NCBI RefSeq assembly: GCF_900130015.1
Contig: NZ_FQXS01000001.1
Coordinates: 1 to 64,000, forward strand
Length of the DNA: 64,000 nt
Source of the DNA: Desulfofustis glycolicus DSM 9705
Lineage (GTDB): Bacteria > Desulfobacterota > Desulfobulbia > Desulfobulbales > Desulfocapsaceae
Direction of reading: 5' to 3'
The notes beneath the pieces were generated by a model. That model searched no databases, was not told the origin of the DNA, and saw only the letters and a program-made list of their open reading frames with translations. The translations under genes and the position numbers were made by a program. Positions 23,776 through 32,700 of the stretch are shown here, piece by piece (positions within the stretch are counted from its first letter, which is position 1; every line of letters starts with the position of its first letter).

Positions 23776-24450
23776 CTACAGACCGTCGCGTTGTCGGTGG
23801 TGCTGTCGCGCCCGGTAGCGATCCCGGTGCTCGTGAAAAAATCGAATCCGCTCCAGCAGCTGCCGTGTTCTCCGCCGCATTTTCCGCCTGGCAAAAAATC
23901 CGACATAGCTTGACAACGGGATGAATTCGTTATTGTCAAATCGGCCTTTCAGATCCAGCGCAACGGCTCGATAACCGCCGTCCTGTTCCAGGACCAAGGC
24001 GATGTTTTTCGGATTGAGATCAAAGAGGCGGATATCTCGTTCAAGCAGGTATCGGCCAAATATCTCGGCGACGGCCAGAACCCGCGTAATATCGCACGCA
24101 TCGTCAAAGACGATGATATCGTAGATGGACCGGGCGATGGTGCCATGGGCATCACGAATACAATCGCAGACCAGCCCGGTGCCGCGATCGGTGGCGACAA
24201 AGCCGTGGCAATGACTGATGCAGGACAACCGGCCATGTCGGCGGATCAGATCCCGGTACCCTTGCCACTCCTTGCGATTGGCCGACTGATCGGCATTCCC
24301 GGTGCCGGCCGGCACCTTGATCACCAGGGACCGATCGGTGGGATGACGAAAACAGAGACGCCCCCGGCCGCGATTGATCAGCAGCTCGTCACTGAGTACC
24401 AGCGGTTTCTCCACGTCCGCGATGATCTGCCCTTCCTGTTCCCCGGCCAC
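23776..24450 (-). CDS. YrbL-like kinase-fold protein
   Basis: The 224-residue protein resembles the PhoP-regulatory-network protein YrbL. The pattern LCFRHPTDRSLVIKVP, the acidic RLFDLNPKNIAL loop (kinase-like catalytic loop, D..N) and VALDLKGRFDNNEF (metal-binding Asp) are visible. The start is a GTG three bases after the TetR stop, with GAGGA upstream, so the two genes are co-transcribed. YrbL function is not established in any organism that I know. A small-molecule or lipid phosphotransferase is possible from the fold. Confidence 0.7.
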   Translation of the reverse strand: MAGEQEGQIIADVEKPLVLSDELLINRGRGRLCFRHPTDRSLVIKVPAGTGNADQSANRKEWQGYRDLIRRHGRLSCISHCHGFVATDRGTGLVCDCIRDAHGTIARSIYDIIVFDDACDITRVLAVAEIFGRYLLERDIRLFDLNPKNIALVLEQDGGYRAVALDLKGRFDNNEFIPLSSYVGFFARRKMRRRTRQLLERIRFFHEHRDRYRARQHHRQRDGL

Positions 24451-24453
24451 GGC

Positions 24454-25056
24454 TTACTGATCCTCGACGCGATCCGGATTGGCCATGCCGCGCCAGACCA
24501 TATCGAACATCACCGCCGCCTGGCCTGCCAGACTTTCCTGGCGGCCACGCAGGATCCACATGAAGAAACTGCGCTGGACAAATCCCATCAGAAAATCGAG
24601 CAGTGCGCCGGCTCTTACGTGCGGATTAAGCACTCCTTCCCGCTGGCCCTGCTTGAGCACCTCGATCATCAGACCCATCATCCGCGGCTGGGCAAAGGTC
24701 TGATCGGCCATCCAGGTGTTCATCGGCAAGGTCATGAAGACGATGCGACCGAGGCCGACATGGTGCTCGTAATAGTCGAGCTGCAGCCAGAAGACCTTGC
24801 GCAGCTTCTCCTTCATGTCCTCGATGCCCTGCAGGTGATCGACAATCCGGTCGGTGAGTTTGCCCATCCAGATATCGACAAAAGCGAACACCAGCCGCTC
24901 CTTGCTGCCGTAGTGCTTGTAAATCGTCGTAAAACTCACCCCGGCCTTGCTGGCCACATCACGGATGCTGGCCTGGTGAAAATCGGCGTTGGAAAAAACG
25001 TCCAGCACCGCCCGCTCGAGACGTTCATGGACATCGGGGTGAAACGATCTACTCAT
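24454..25056 (-). CDS. TetR/AcrR-family transcriptional regulator
   Basis: The 200-residue protein has an N-terminal helix-turn-helix (ASIRDVASKAGVSFTTIYKHYGSKERL, about 28-54) of the TetR class and a helical ligand domain. It lies 80 bases downstream of the decarboxylase operon on the same strand. It precedes the YrbL-like gene by three bases. Control of its own two-gene operon or of the neighbouring operon is plausible. No operator was identified. Confidence 0.9.
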   Translation of the reverse strand: MSRSFHPDVHERLERAVLDVFSNADFHQASIRDVASKAGVSFTTIYKHYGSKERLVFAFVDIWMGKLTDRIVDHLQGIEDMKEKLRKVFWLQLDYYEHHVGLGRIVFMTLPMNTWMADQTFAQPRMMGLMIEVLKQGQREGVLNPHVRAGALLDFLMGFVQRSFFMWILRGRQESLAGQAAVMFDMVWRGMANPDRVEDQ

Positions 25057-25137
25057 TGGGCCTGATTGACTGATCTGGAGAAAACTACCTGTAATTCGAC
25101 TATATCGGATCGTCTTTTACCGCAAATCCGCCGTCTG

Positions 25138-26301
25138 TCAATGACCAAAAAGCGACAACAGTACCCCGGCCGAAACGGCAGACCCGATGACCCCGGCAAC
25201 ATTTGGCCCCATGGCATGCATCAGCAGGAAATTGGTCGGATCCTCTTTGCTGCCGACCACTTGCGATACCCGGGCGGCCATCGGCACCGCCGAGACACCG
25301 GCCGAACCGATCAGTGGATTGATGCCGGTCCTTGAAAACTTGTTCATCACCTTGGCCAGCAAGACGCCCGAGGCCGTGCCCATGGCAAAAGCGATTACGC
25401 CGAGCAGGAGAATGGCCAGGGTCTCCACCTTGAGGAATTGCTCAGCTGTAGCGGTCGCCCCGACGGTGACCCCGAGAAAAATGGTGATGATGTTGATGAG
25501 CGCATTTTTTGCCGTGTCCTCGAGACGGCCCACCACCCCGCATTCCCGAAAGAGATTGCCGAGCATCAACATGCCGACCAGGGTTGCTGCGGCCGGCACG
25601 ATAAGGCTGACGATGATGGTAACGATGATCGGAAAGAGAATTTTCTCCTTTTTCGAAACGTGCCGCAACTGGCTCATCCGGATACTCCGCTCCGCTTTGC
25701 TGGTCAGCATCTTCATGATCGGCGGCTGAATGATCGGCACCAGAGCCATATAGGAGTAGGCAGCGATGGCGATGGCCCCGAGCAGGTGTGGCGCCAGTTT
25801 GGACGACAGAAAGATCGCGGTCGGACCGTCGGCCCCACCGATAATGCCGATCGACGCGGCTTCCTGAGCGGTGAACAGCCCCGAAGCGATAGCCCCGATA
25901 AAGGTGATAAAGATGCCGAACTGCGCCGCCGCGCCGAGCAACAGTGACCGCGGGTTGGCGATGAGCGGCCCGAAATCGGTCATGGCGCCGACCCCGAGGA
26001 AGATCAACGGCGGAAAGATACCCAGGTGATCGCCCTGGAACAGGTAGTAGAGCAACCCGCCCGGTTCAACGGTGTGAACCGCTGCCGCGGTGATCTCCAG
26101 GACCGGCGGCTTCATCAGGCCGGCAAAGGGGAGATTAGTGAGCAGCACGCCAAAAGCGATCGGCACTAACAACAGCGGCTCGAAGCCGCGGACAATGGCC
26201 AGATAGAGCAGCAGGCAGGCGACCCCGAGCATCAGGATCGCTCCGAAACTAAGACCGTAGACGCCGGTCGTCCGACAAAATTCCAGTAAGGCCGCACCCA
26301 T
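25138..26301 (-). CDS. mmdB: Na+-translocating decarboxylase beta subunit
   Basis: The 387-residue integral membrane protein belongs to the OadB/MmdB/GcdB family. Decarboxylation of the carboxybiotin is coupled to Na+ export across the membrane. The conserved block [24 protein letters not shown] holds the essential Asp of the Na+ site. A second block, [20 protein letters not shown], is also conserved. It is the last gene of the four-gene mmd operon, 16 bases after the biotin carrier. Confidence 0.93.
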   Translation of the reverse strand: MGAALLEFCRTTGVYGLSFGAILMLGVACLLLYLAIVRGFEPLLLVPIAFGVLLTNLPFAGLMKPPVLEITAAAVHTVEPGGLLYYLFQGDHLGIFPPLIFLGVGAMTDFGPLIANPRSLLLGAAAQFGIFITFIGAIASGLFTAQEAASIGIIGGADGPTAIFLSSKLAPHLLGAIAIAAYSYMALVPIIQPPIMKMLTSKAERSIRMSQLRHVSKKEKILFPIIVTIIVSLIVPAAATLVGMLMLGNLFRECGVVGRLEDTAKNALINIITIFLGVTVGATATAEQFLKVETLAILLLGVIAFAMGTASGVLLAKVMNKFSRTGINPLIGSAGVSAVPMAARVSQVVGSKEDPTNFLLMHAMGPNVAGVIGSAVSAGVLLSLFGH

Positions 26302-26317
26302 GGCTGATCCTCCCGGC

Positions 26318-26707
26318 TCAGGTCAGGACAACCAGCACGTCGCCGGCGTTGACCGAGGCCCCTTTGACCACTTTGACCTCGCCGACGACCCCGTCGGCCG
26401 GTGCTACCACCTCGTTGGCCATCTTCATCGCCTCGAGGATGAGCAGGGTCTGCCCCCTGGTTACCCGGTCGCCAGAACTCACCTCGACCCCGACGATGGT
26501 TCCCGGCATCTGGGCAATGATGGCACCGGTCGGTGATACTGCGGCCGCCCGGCTGACCGGCCGGGCCGCCGGCGCTGCAGAACTTGTCCCGGCTTCCCGC
26601 GGCGCCGGAACTGCGGCCACCACGTCAGCGGCGGCCCCAGCCCCGGCGATTTCTTCGATGGCTACTTCAAATTCACTACCGTTGACCACCACCCTGAATC
26701 GTCTCAT
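26318..26707 (-). CDS. mmdC: Biotin carboxyl carrier subunit of the decarboxylase
   Basis: The 129-residue protein has a short N-terminal strand part ([14 protein letters not shown]), an Ala/Pro-rich flexible linker (30-60) and a biotinyl domain. The biotinylation site EAMKM puts the modified Lys at about residue 95, 34 residues from the C-terminus, as usual. It carries CO2 from the carboxyltransferase to the beta subunit. Confidence 0.93.
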   Translation of the reverse strand: MRRFRVVVNGSEFEVAIEEIAGAGAAADVVAAVPAPREAGTSSAAPAARPVSRAAAVSPTGAIIAQMPGTIVGVEVSSGDRVTRGQTLLILEAMKMANEVVAPADGVVGEVKVVKGASVNAGDVLVVLT

Positions 26708-26742
26708 TGCTCATCCTCCAACCGTCATAACTCGTTATACGG

Positions 26743-27129
26743 TCAATCACCGCTGCGTAATCGTTCGATCAAACCGACCCGCCCCCAGGCCGGCGCCGTG
26801 TCCTCAACCCGTTTGATTTCCCTGACCACCAGACTGTCCGGCGACGTCCTCAGCACCAGGGCCAGCGCCGCGGTGATCGCGGCGACGGTGTCGGCACCGA
26901 TTGCCTCGGCTGACGGTTCTTTTTCCGTTTCAGTCGGTTGCTCAACGGCCGGTTGATCCGTTAGTCTGCCAAGCAGCACGATAACGCCATGGAGCACTAT
27001 CAGGGCAACAAACGTGACGCCCATACCGAGCACAGTAGCAACCAGTCCGGCCAGCATCTTGTCAGCAAAGCTCAAGCTGCCGATGGTCGCCGGGTCACCG
27101 AATTTTGCCAGCAATTCGCTGATATCCAT
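26743..27129 (-). CDS. OadG/MmdD-type small membrane subunit
   Basis: The 128-residue protein starts at the ATG at 27129, with AGGAGAGGGAG upstream. One membrane helix (MLAGLVATVLGMGVTFVALIVL, about 26-50) precedes an acidic/Pro-rich linker (AVEQPTETEKEPSAEA). A short helical C-terminus follows (VAAITAALAL). This is the layout of gamma/delta subunits that hold the carboxyltransferase and beta subunits together. Position between mmdA and the biotin carrier supports the call. Confidence 0.8.
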   Translation of the reverse strand: MDISELLAKFGDPATIGSLSFADKMLAGLVATVLGMGVTFVALIVLHGVIVLLGRLTDQPAVEQPTETEKEPSAEAIGADTVAAITAALALVLRTSPDSLVVREIKRVEDTAPAWGRVGLIERLRSGD

Positions 27130-27142
27130 CTCCCTCTCCTGT

Positions 27143-28690
27143 TTACAACGGTATGTTGCCGTGCACCTTGGCCGGGCGACGCTCCCGTTTGCCGGCAAGC
27201 ATGACCAACCCATCGATGACCCGCTGCCGTGTCGTCCGCGGCTCGATCACATCATCAACGAAACCACGCTCCGCCGCCTTGTACGGCGTGGCAAACTCCG
27301 CCTCGTAATTTTTCAGAATCTGTTGCTTGGCCGCCTGCTTGTCTTCGGCCCGATCGAGATCCTTTTTGAAAATGATGTTGACCGCTCCCTCCGATCCCAT
27401 GACTGCAATTTCGGCGGTCGGCCAGGCAAAGACGAGGTCGGCCCCGAGTGATTTCGAGCACATGGCCACATAAGCACCACCGTAGGCCTTGCGGGTAATG
27501 ACGGTCAGTTTCGGTACGGTCGCCTCGCTGTAGGCGTAGAGTATTTTTGCACCATGACGGATAATGCCGCCGTATTCCTGCGCGGCGCCGGGCAGAAAAC
27601 CGGGCACGTCGACAAAGGTCAGCAACGGTAGGTTAAAGGCGCTGCAGGTCCTGATAAAGCGGGCCGCCTTATCACCGGCGTTGATGTCGAGACAGCCGGC
27701 CATCACCGCCGGCTGGTTGGCGATAATCCCCACCGGACGACCGTCGATCCGGGCCAGGGCGGTGAGCAGATTGGGTGCGAACAGCGCCTGGTATTCAAGA
27801 AATCGGCCGTCGTCGACAAGCAACTTGATGATTTCATGCATGTCATAAGGCTTGTTGGGAGTTTCCGGGATTATCGTATCAAAGGCCTCGACCATCCGGT
27901 TCGGATCGTCGCCAGAAGGCGCCCGCGGCGGGTTTTCCATATTGTTGCCGGGCAGATAACCAAGCAACTGACGGATAGCTGCCAGACAGTCGCGATCGGA
28001 CTCGGCGATGAAATGGGCATTGCCGCTGACCTTGTTGTGGGTCAGCGCCCCACCGAGATCCTCGGCACTGACTTGCTCCCCGGTCACGGTGCTGATCACC
28101 TGCGGGCCGGTAATGAACATCTGCGAGGTCCGGTCGACCATGAAGATGAAGTCGGTCAGGGCCGGCGAGTATACTGCGCCGCCGGCACAGGGCCCCATAA
28201 CCGCTGATATTTGCGGGATAACGCCGGAGTAAATTGCGTTACGATAAAAAATCTCGCCATAGCCGGACAACGCGTCCACCGCCTCCTGGATACGGGCACC
28301 ACCGGAATCGTTGAGCCCGACGATCGGCGCCCCGACCTTCACCGCCGCATCCATCGCCTTGACCACCTTGCGGGCATGCATCTCACCCAGCGCCCCGCCG
28401 GTAACGGTGAAGTCCTGAGAGAATGCATAGACGAGCCTGCCGTCAACCCGACCGTAACCGGTAACCACCGATTCACCCTCAAAGCCGAGTTTGTCCATCC
28501 CGAAGTTGGTGCAGCGACAAGCGACAAAGGCGTCAAGCTCGACGAAGGAGTTGGCGTCGAACAAGTACTGCAACCTCTCGCGGGCAGTCAGTTTTCCCTT
28601 TTCATGCTGCTTGTCGATCCGCTCCTGTCCGCCGCCAAGCGAGATTCTCTGCCGTTTCCGGCGAAGCTGGTCAATCTTGTCAGTTGGCAT
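27143..28690 (-). CDS. mmdA: Methylmalonyl-CoA decarboxylase alpha (carboxyltransferase) subunit
   Basis: The protein has 515 residues, the size of MmdA and PccB. It transfers the carboxyl group from an acyl-CoA to biotin. Signatures include RERLQYLFD, FSQDFTVTGGALGEMHARKV, the N-terminal oxyanion region GGARIQEAVDAL, GPCAGGAVYSP, and the second-half DVPGFLPGAAQEYGGIIRHGAK and RKAYGGAYVAM. GAGGAAG precedes the ATG. The closest role is the Na+-pumping methylmalonyl-CoA decarboxylase of propionate/succinate fermenters. Glutaconyl-CoA or malonyl substrates cannot be ruled out. Confidence 0.87.
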   Translation of the reverse strand: MPTDKIDQLRRKRQRISLGGGQERIDKQHEKGKLTARERLQYLFDANSFVELDAFVACRCTNFGMDKLGFEGESVVTGYGRVDGRLVYAFSQDFTVTGGALGEMHARKVVKAMDAAVKVGAPIVGLNDSGGARIQEAVDALSGYGEIFYRNAIYSGVIPQISAVMGPCAGGAVYSPALTDFIFMVDRTSQMFITGPQVISTVTGEQVSAEDLGGALTHNKVSGNAHFIAESDRDCLAAIRQLLGYLPGNNMENPPRAPSGDDPNRMVEAFDTIIPETPNKPYDMHEIIKLLVDDGRFLEYQALFAPNLLTALARIDGRPVGIIANQPAVMAGCLDINAGDKAARFIRTCSAFNLPLLTFVDVPGFLPGAAQEYGGIIRHGAKILYAYSEATVPKLTVITRKAYGGAYVAMCSKSLGADLVFAWPTAEIAVMGSEGAVNIIFKKDLDRAEDKQAAKQQILKNYEAEFATPYKAAERGFVDDVIEPRTTRQRVIDGLVMLAGKRERRPAKVHGNIPL

Positions 28691-29093
28691 AGAGGCTTCC
28701 TCTCAACAAATAACTCGTCCGCACGTCACGACGACAATGCCTATACGAACAGTTGTTACTCTTTTATTTAATTTATTAACTTTTAATATTGTTGTGTTTT
28801 TATATTATAAATTTTAGTAAAAAAAATATTCTTGTAATGATGTTACTCTTTGTTACCGTAATCGGCCAGTTTTTGTCAACAAAAAAGATTTGACCAGAGC
28901 AGCATCAATTCATGTGATGATGAGCGTTGATCGATACTGGAGAGCGATTATATAACGTATAGTTGGAGGATAACGATATTCCGCTTTCCGGCGTGAGCAC
29001 TTGCAAACAGCGGGTTGAGCGACACCCTACAGGGAGGGCGGGTCGCCTCGGCAATCAGAAACGACCCGCGCGGGGGGAAGGAAGGGGAGAAAA
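28691..29093. other. Intergenic region with a repeated TGTTACTCTTT motif and a hairpin
   Basis: The left part is the mmd promoter region, very AT-rich (28740-28840). TGTTACTCTTT occurs twice, at 28754-28764 and 28841-28851, a spacing of 87 bases. Near 29036-29075 the sequence CGGGTCG...CGACCCG can form a strong hairpin just after the arsenite-permease-like gene end, without a clear T-run. No gene is seen. Confidence 0.5.
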
Positions 29094-30107
29094 TCAGCGT
29101 GACACGGCAACGGCAACCTGCTTTTTCGCGGGCGCCTGGCCAAAGATCCACGGCACCAGTCGGATGTACCAGGCCGCCGACTGAATCTGAAAAACATATG
29201 CCAGCGCGATCAGCAGCGCGATGGTCGAACCGTCGCGACCGAAAGCCGTCATCGCGATCGCCAGAGCGATGGACAGATCACGCATGACCACCCCGAAGAC
29301 CATGGCAATGGCGTCTTCCCGGGTGAAGAACAATTTTCCGATCACTGACAGTACCACGTAATTGAGCAGGTAAAAGACCACCAGCGGCGCGGCGATAACC
29401 AGCAGGTCACTCGGGTCGGCAAGGATAGTCTTGGCCTTCAGGGCCATCGCGACAAAGGCGATCATCGTCACGCCCAGTGCCGAGAACGGTGGAAATAGCG
29501 GCTTGTAGACTTCGGCCCAGGCCTTGGCACCATGCTTCTTGACCAGATACCGCTGCGTCAGCAAACCCGCAATCAACGGGACAAAGACAAACAGGCAGAT
29601 CTGCTGGAACATGTGCAACATGTCGACATGCACGGTAGCTCCCATGAATACCCGGGTATACACCGGTGCTGCCAGCGCGCCGATGATCAGGCCGAAGACC
29701 AGCATCTTGGTGGCCGCTTCCTTGTTGCCGCCGGCAAAACCGGTCCAGGAAATGGTCATACCCGAGGCCGGCAGCACCCCGATCAGAAACAAGCCGACCG
29801 CCCACAGGCCGTACTTCATCTCTTCGCCCTGCAGGAACAATCTGCCGAGGCCGTACACGACTAGCGGCACGAGTAGAAAATTGATCACCTGTGTAGTCAC
29901 CTGCAGCCGGAGATCATGGCCGGAAAAGATGCTGCGCACCTGGAGGGTGGCCATCATCGGATAGACCATGACAAAGGTTATCGGGATGATAAAGGTCTTC
30001 AGCGGCGCGGCATCAAAGAGAAAACCGCCGCCCACAAGGCCGAGTACCATCGCGATCGGGATGGCCCAGACCAGATTTTTTTGCAGAATGCGTAATAGCT
30101 TGATCAT
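29094..30107 (-). CDS. BASS-family permease annotated as arsenic resistance (ACR3-like)
   Basis: The 337-residue protein has about ten membrane helices of the bile-acid/arsenite/riboflavin transporter superfamily. Characteristic stretches are FVMVYPMMATLQV, GVLPASGMTISWTGFAGG and GVVMRDLSIALAIAMTAFG. True ACR3 carriers have a conserved Cys in the helix-4 motif. Here the aligned LPASGMT has Ser/Gly, so arsenite export is not certain. It starts within the stop of the DUF302 gene (ATGA overlap). The pair forms one operon. Confidence 0.75.
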   Translation of the reverse strand: MIKLLRILQKNLVWAIPIAMVLGLVGGGFLFDAAPLKTFIIPITFVMVYPMMATLQVRSIFSGHDLRLQVTTQVINFLLVPLVVYGLGRLFLQGEEMKYGLWAVGLFLIGVLPASGMTISWTGFAGGNKEAATKMLVFGLIIGALAAPVYTRVFMGATVHVDMLHMFQQICLFVFVPLIAGLLTQRYLVKKHGAKAWAEVYKPLFPPFSALGVTMIAFVAMALKAKTILADPSDLLVIAAPLVVFYLLNYVVLSVIGKLFFTREDAIAMVFGVVMRDLSIALAIAMTAFGRDGSTIALLIALAYVFQIQSAAWYIRLVPWIFGQAPAKKQVAVAVSR

Positions 30108-30580
30108 ACTGACACCCCTTGCCGGTTCTCCGGCGTAAAATCTTCAGGCGCCGCAGAGACCTCTGAGCAGGCGGCAGCCTCGTCGATCATCGCAATAATC
30201 TTCTGATAGGTTTCGGCCAGTGAGTCGGGAAACGTCGGACAGTTTACCAGGGAGGCGATTGTCTCCCGGCAATAATGATGAAACCGCACCTTGGTCGCCT
30301 GTTCATCGCTGAAGACCATGACAAACTTGGGCATCAGGATGGCTCGCTCCGGATTGGCCTGCAGGCTGCCGGCTGCCTTGTCCGGCTTGCAGACCTGCAG
30401 CATATGCAGGTCGAAACCTTCATCAACACCGGCACCATGGTCTCGAAAGGCACGGGCCATGTCCATGTGGCTCTCATTAGCCACGATAAACCCCTGGCGG
30501 CCGGCAACATCTTTGAAGTCGGCGGCAAAACGGGCCGGACTTTTCTTCGTTTCAGCACAATAGAGATGATCGGTGGTCAT
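30104..30580 (-). CDS. DUF302-family protein
   Basis: The 158-residue protein matches the DUF302 pattern (FIVANESHMDMARAFRDHG ... LHMLQVCKP ... LMPKFVMVF). AAAGGAGAAGG precedes the ATG at 30580. DUF302 proteins are small ligand-binding-like domains with unknown function, often next to transporters or sulfur/arsenic genes. The four-base overlap with the permease gene points to a joint function. A near-perfect palindrome lies 25 bases upstream. Confidence 0.75.
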   Translation of the reverse strand: MTTDHLYCAETKKSPARFAADFKDVAGRQGFIVANESHMDMARAFRDHGAGVDEGFDLHMLQVCKPDKAAGSLQANPERAILMPKFVMVFSDEQATKVRFHHYCRETIASLVNCPTFPDSLAETYQKIIAMIDEAAACSEVSAAPEDFTPENRQGVSV

Positions 30581-30604
30581 CGTCCTTCTCCTTTCAGCAT
30601 GATC

Positions 30605-30621
30605 TGTGACATGATGTCACA
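30605..30621. promoter_or_regulatory. Palindromic operator TGTGACATGATGTCACA
   Basis: A 17-base palindrome with one central base lies 25 bases before the start of the DUF302 gene. TGTGA and TCACA arms resemble CRP/FNR-type half-sites, but the spacing is seven rather than six bases. Confidence 0.5.
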
Positions 30622-30651
30622 ATGAACAATAAAAATCGGCTCATGGCGGAA

Positions 30652-30834
30652 GGGCGGGCCGGTCCTGCCTCCAGCTGCTGCGCTGCGGCCTGATCGGCTG
30701 GCCTCCGAGGCCGGCAGACAGGCCATCCATGGCCTGGCCGCCGGCTACGGACGTCCTGTCCGTAGCCCTACGGGCCTGATCCTCCGGCCCGCCGGGCCTT
30801 CGCGATGCAGCCTCCGACAGAACCGGCCAGCCCG
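30652..30834 (-). repeat. Dispersed palindromic repeat, copy B
   Basis: The minus strand matches 22184-22298 with one insertion of about 70 bases. It carries the palindrome GGCTACGGAC-GTCCT-GTCCGTAGCC at 30743-30767 and terminal inverted repeats (GGCCGGTCCTGCC and the end GGCTGGCCGGTTCTG). It has extra internal GGCC-rich palindromes. It is non-coding. Confidence 0.7.
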
Positions 30835-30995
30835 GGGGAATGATTACTGATAAACAAAAACTATGCCCATGCCTGCCGACACCAGAAAATAACGGCCCTA
30901 TTCCCGTTAACCATTAGATATAGAAAAACAAATAGAAAACAGGAGAAAGCCCTGGAAAAGGCGAAGCGGAATGGCACGGAGAAAAAAGAACGGCT

Positions 30996-31030
30996 AAGTA
31001 ACGTTACTAACGTTACCTGTAACGTTACTT
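30996..31030. promoter_or_regulatory. Three adjoining GTAACGTTAC palindromes
   Basis: GTAACGTTAC is at 30998-31007 and 31019-31028, with CTAACGTTAC between at 31007-31016. The outer copies make a 12-base perfect inverted repeat (AAGTAACGTTAC/GTAACGTTACTT). It may be an operator or a transcription-end hairpin of the gene ending at 31061. Confidence 0.45.
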
Positions 31031-31060
31031 GGCGTCAGGAATTCAACTCGGAAGGTGTGC

Positions 31061-32473
31061 TCAGCTGGTCGTCGTCTCGTGTCGCTGCAAGGGGATATTC
31101 CATTTTTTCATATATTTCCATATAGCCGTTCGGCTCAGCCCGACCCGGCGCGCCACCTCGGCCTTGTTCCACCCACAGCTGTCAAGCAGTTCGATCAATA
31201 CCACTCTGGTCAGCAGCGGCCGACCACTGCTCGCCGGTCCGGTCGAACCTCGCAGAGTGGTGGGCGGAGGCGGACCGTGGCGCAGCTCGACGGGGAGATC
31301 ATCGACATCGATCCGGTCGCGGCCGCACAGCACGAAGGCGTGTTCGATGGCATGTTCCAGTTCCCGTACATTGCCCGGCCAGTCGTGGTCGAGAAACAAC
31401 CGCATCACCGCCGGGGCGACATCGACGATATGCTTGCCGGTCTTCCTGTTAAATGCATCGATAAAATGGCTGATCAGCAGCGGGATGTCTTCACGGCGCT
31501 CCCGAAGCGGTGGAATAACGATGGGAAAAACCTTCAGCCGATAATAGAGGTCCTCGCGAAAACGGCCCTCCCTTACCAGGGCGGCCAGGTCCCGGTGAGT
31601 GGCGGTGATGATGCGGATGTCGATCGACCGACGCCGCGATTCACCAACCCGCTCGATCTCACGCTCCTGCAGCACTCGCAGCAGCTTGACCTGAATGAGA
31701 GGACTCAAATCGCCGATTTCATCGAGAAACACCGTGCCGCCGGCAGCCTCCTCGAAACGACCGATACGGTCGCGCAGGGCCCCGGTGTAGGCGCCCTTGA
31801 CATGGCCGAATAATTCACTCTCCAGCAAGGTCTCACTGAGCGCACTGCAGTTCACGGTAACGATCGGTTGCCGGCCGCGCGGGCTGCGAAAATGGATAGC
31901 GCCGGCAACCAATTCCTTGCCGGTACCGCTCTCGCCACGGATAGCCACGGTTGCTTCGCTGGCCGCCGCTGCTTCGATGGACCTGAAGACGCCGCGCATG
32001 GCCGGGCTTTTGCCGATAATGTTATCAAGCCGGTGTACCTCGCCGAGCCGCAGCGCCGCCTCTTCGGCGCGCCGCCGCACGCGACTGAGTTCGGTCAGGT
32101 CGGTGATGGTCTCGACAATGCCGAGAATTCGGCCGTTGTCGTCACGCACCACGCTGGCGTTTTTGATGACCGGTACGTCATGACCGAGTTTGTGGCGAAC
32201 CTGACATTCCTTGGCCTCGGCCGAGTCCCGCTCGAAAATTCGGCAACGCCGGATGTCGGCCGGACAGCTCGTCCCGAAACAGCGACTGCAGCTGAGAATC
32301 GCGCAGGTCCGGCCCACCGCCTCGGCCGCAGAATAGCCACTGATCCGTTCCATCGAGCGGTTCCAGGAGGTAATCCGGCCCTGCTCGTCCATGGTGAACA
32401 CCCCGTCGGCCATCGAATCGATAATGCGGCCAACGAAGCGCTGATCAAGACTGTTAAGCTGTGCTACGTCCAT
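31061..32473 (-). CDS. PAS-containing sigma-54-dependent transcriptional activator
   Basis: The protein has about 470 residues from the ATG at 32473. A GTG 16 codons upstream is also in frame. The N-terminal PAS domain (DSMADGVFTMDEQGRITSW) contains an unusual Cys cluster (CSRCFGTSCP ... RRC) that could bind a metal, Fe-S cluster or heme. The AAA+ domain has Walker A GESGTGKE, GAYTGA (the sigma-54 contact loop, normally GAFTGA) and Walker B GTVFLDEIGDL. A Fis-type helix-turn-helix ends it (NKAEVARRVGLSRTAIWKYM). It is divergent from the B12-cap gene at 32701. Its target promoter was not identified. Confidence 0.92.
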   Translation of the reverse strand: MDVAQLNSLDQRFVGRIIDSMADGVFTMDEQGRITSWNRSMERISGYSAAEAVGRTCAILSCSRCFGTSCPADIRRCRIFERDSAEAKECQVRHKLGHDVPVIKNASVVRDDNGRILGIVETITDLTELSRVRRRAEEAALRLGEVHRLDNIIGKSPAMRGVFRSIEAAAASEATVAIRGESGTGKELVAGAIHFRSPRGRQPIVTVNCSALSETLLESELFGHVKGAYTGALRDRIGRFEEAAGGTVFLDEIGDLSPLIQVKLLRVLQEREIERVGESRRRSIDIRIITATHRDLAALVREGRFREDLYYRLKVFPIVIPPLRERREDIPLLISHFIDAFNRKTGKHIVDVAPAVMRLFLDHDWPGNVRELEHAIEHAFVLCGRDRIDVDDLPVELRHGPPPPTTLRGSTGPASSGRPLLTRVVLIELLDSCGWNKAEVARRVGLSRTAIWKYMKKWNIPLQRHETTTS

Positions 32474-32700
32474 ATCGTCCGTGATTACCGAAAGCGTTGC
32501 GCACCCCAACGGTTGCATCACCCCGGCCGACAGCCGACCGGGCAGATGCGGTTTTCCCGGCGTTATGGATCAACCGGGTCGCACCGTAAAATCAAACCGG
32601 AGCAGCGCAATAATTTGCGCTTCTTTGCCATGCAAACTATACTCCAATCAGTTTGCCCCGTAAACACAGGGCCGCCAGTACCACATGCGGTCGGAATGAA

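Larger units (their letters stand above)
30622..31060. other. Gene-free region containing repeat copy B and a triple palindrome
   Basis: No protein is supported. It holds the dispersed repeat at 30652-30834, an AT-rich middle (30840-30960), and three GTAACGTTAC-type palindromes at 30996-31030 just past the end of the sigma-54 regulator gene. Confidence 0.5.

Noticed and set aside
29036-29075. Intrinsic terminator after the arsenite-permease-like gene
   Set aside because: The stem is strong, but no run of T follows on the relevant strand, so it is listed only as a hairpin.
30605-30621. Calling the palindrome a CRP site
   Set aside because: The arms match, but the spacer is seven bases instead of six, so only a generic operator is claimed.
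32474-32700. Sigma-54 promoter between the activator and B12-cap genes
   Set aside because: A TGGCA...GC-like sequence exists, but the GG-GC spacing is off by one base.
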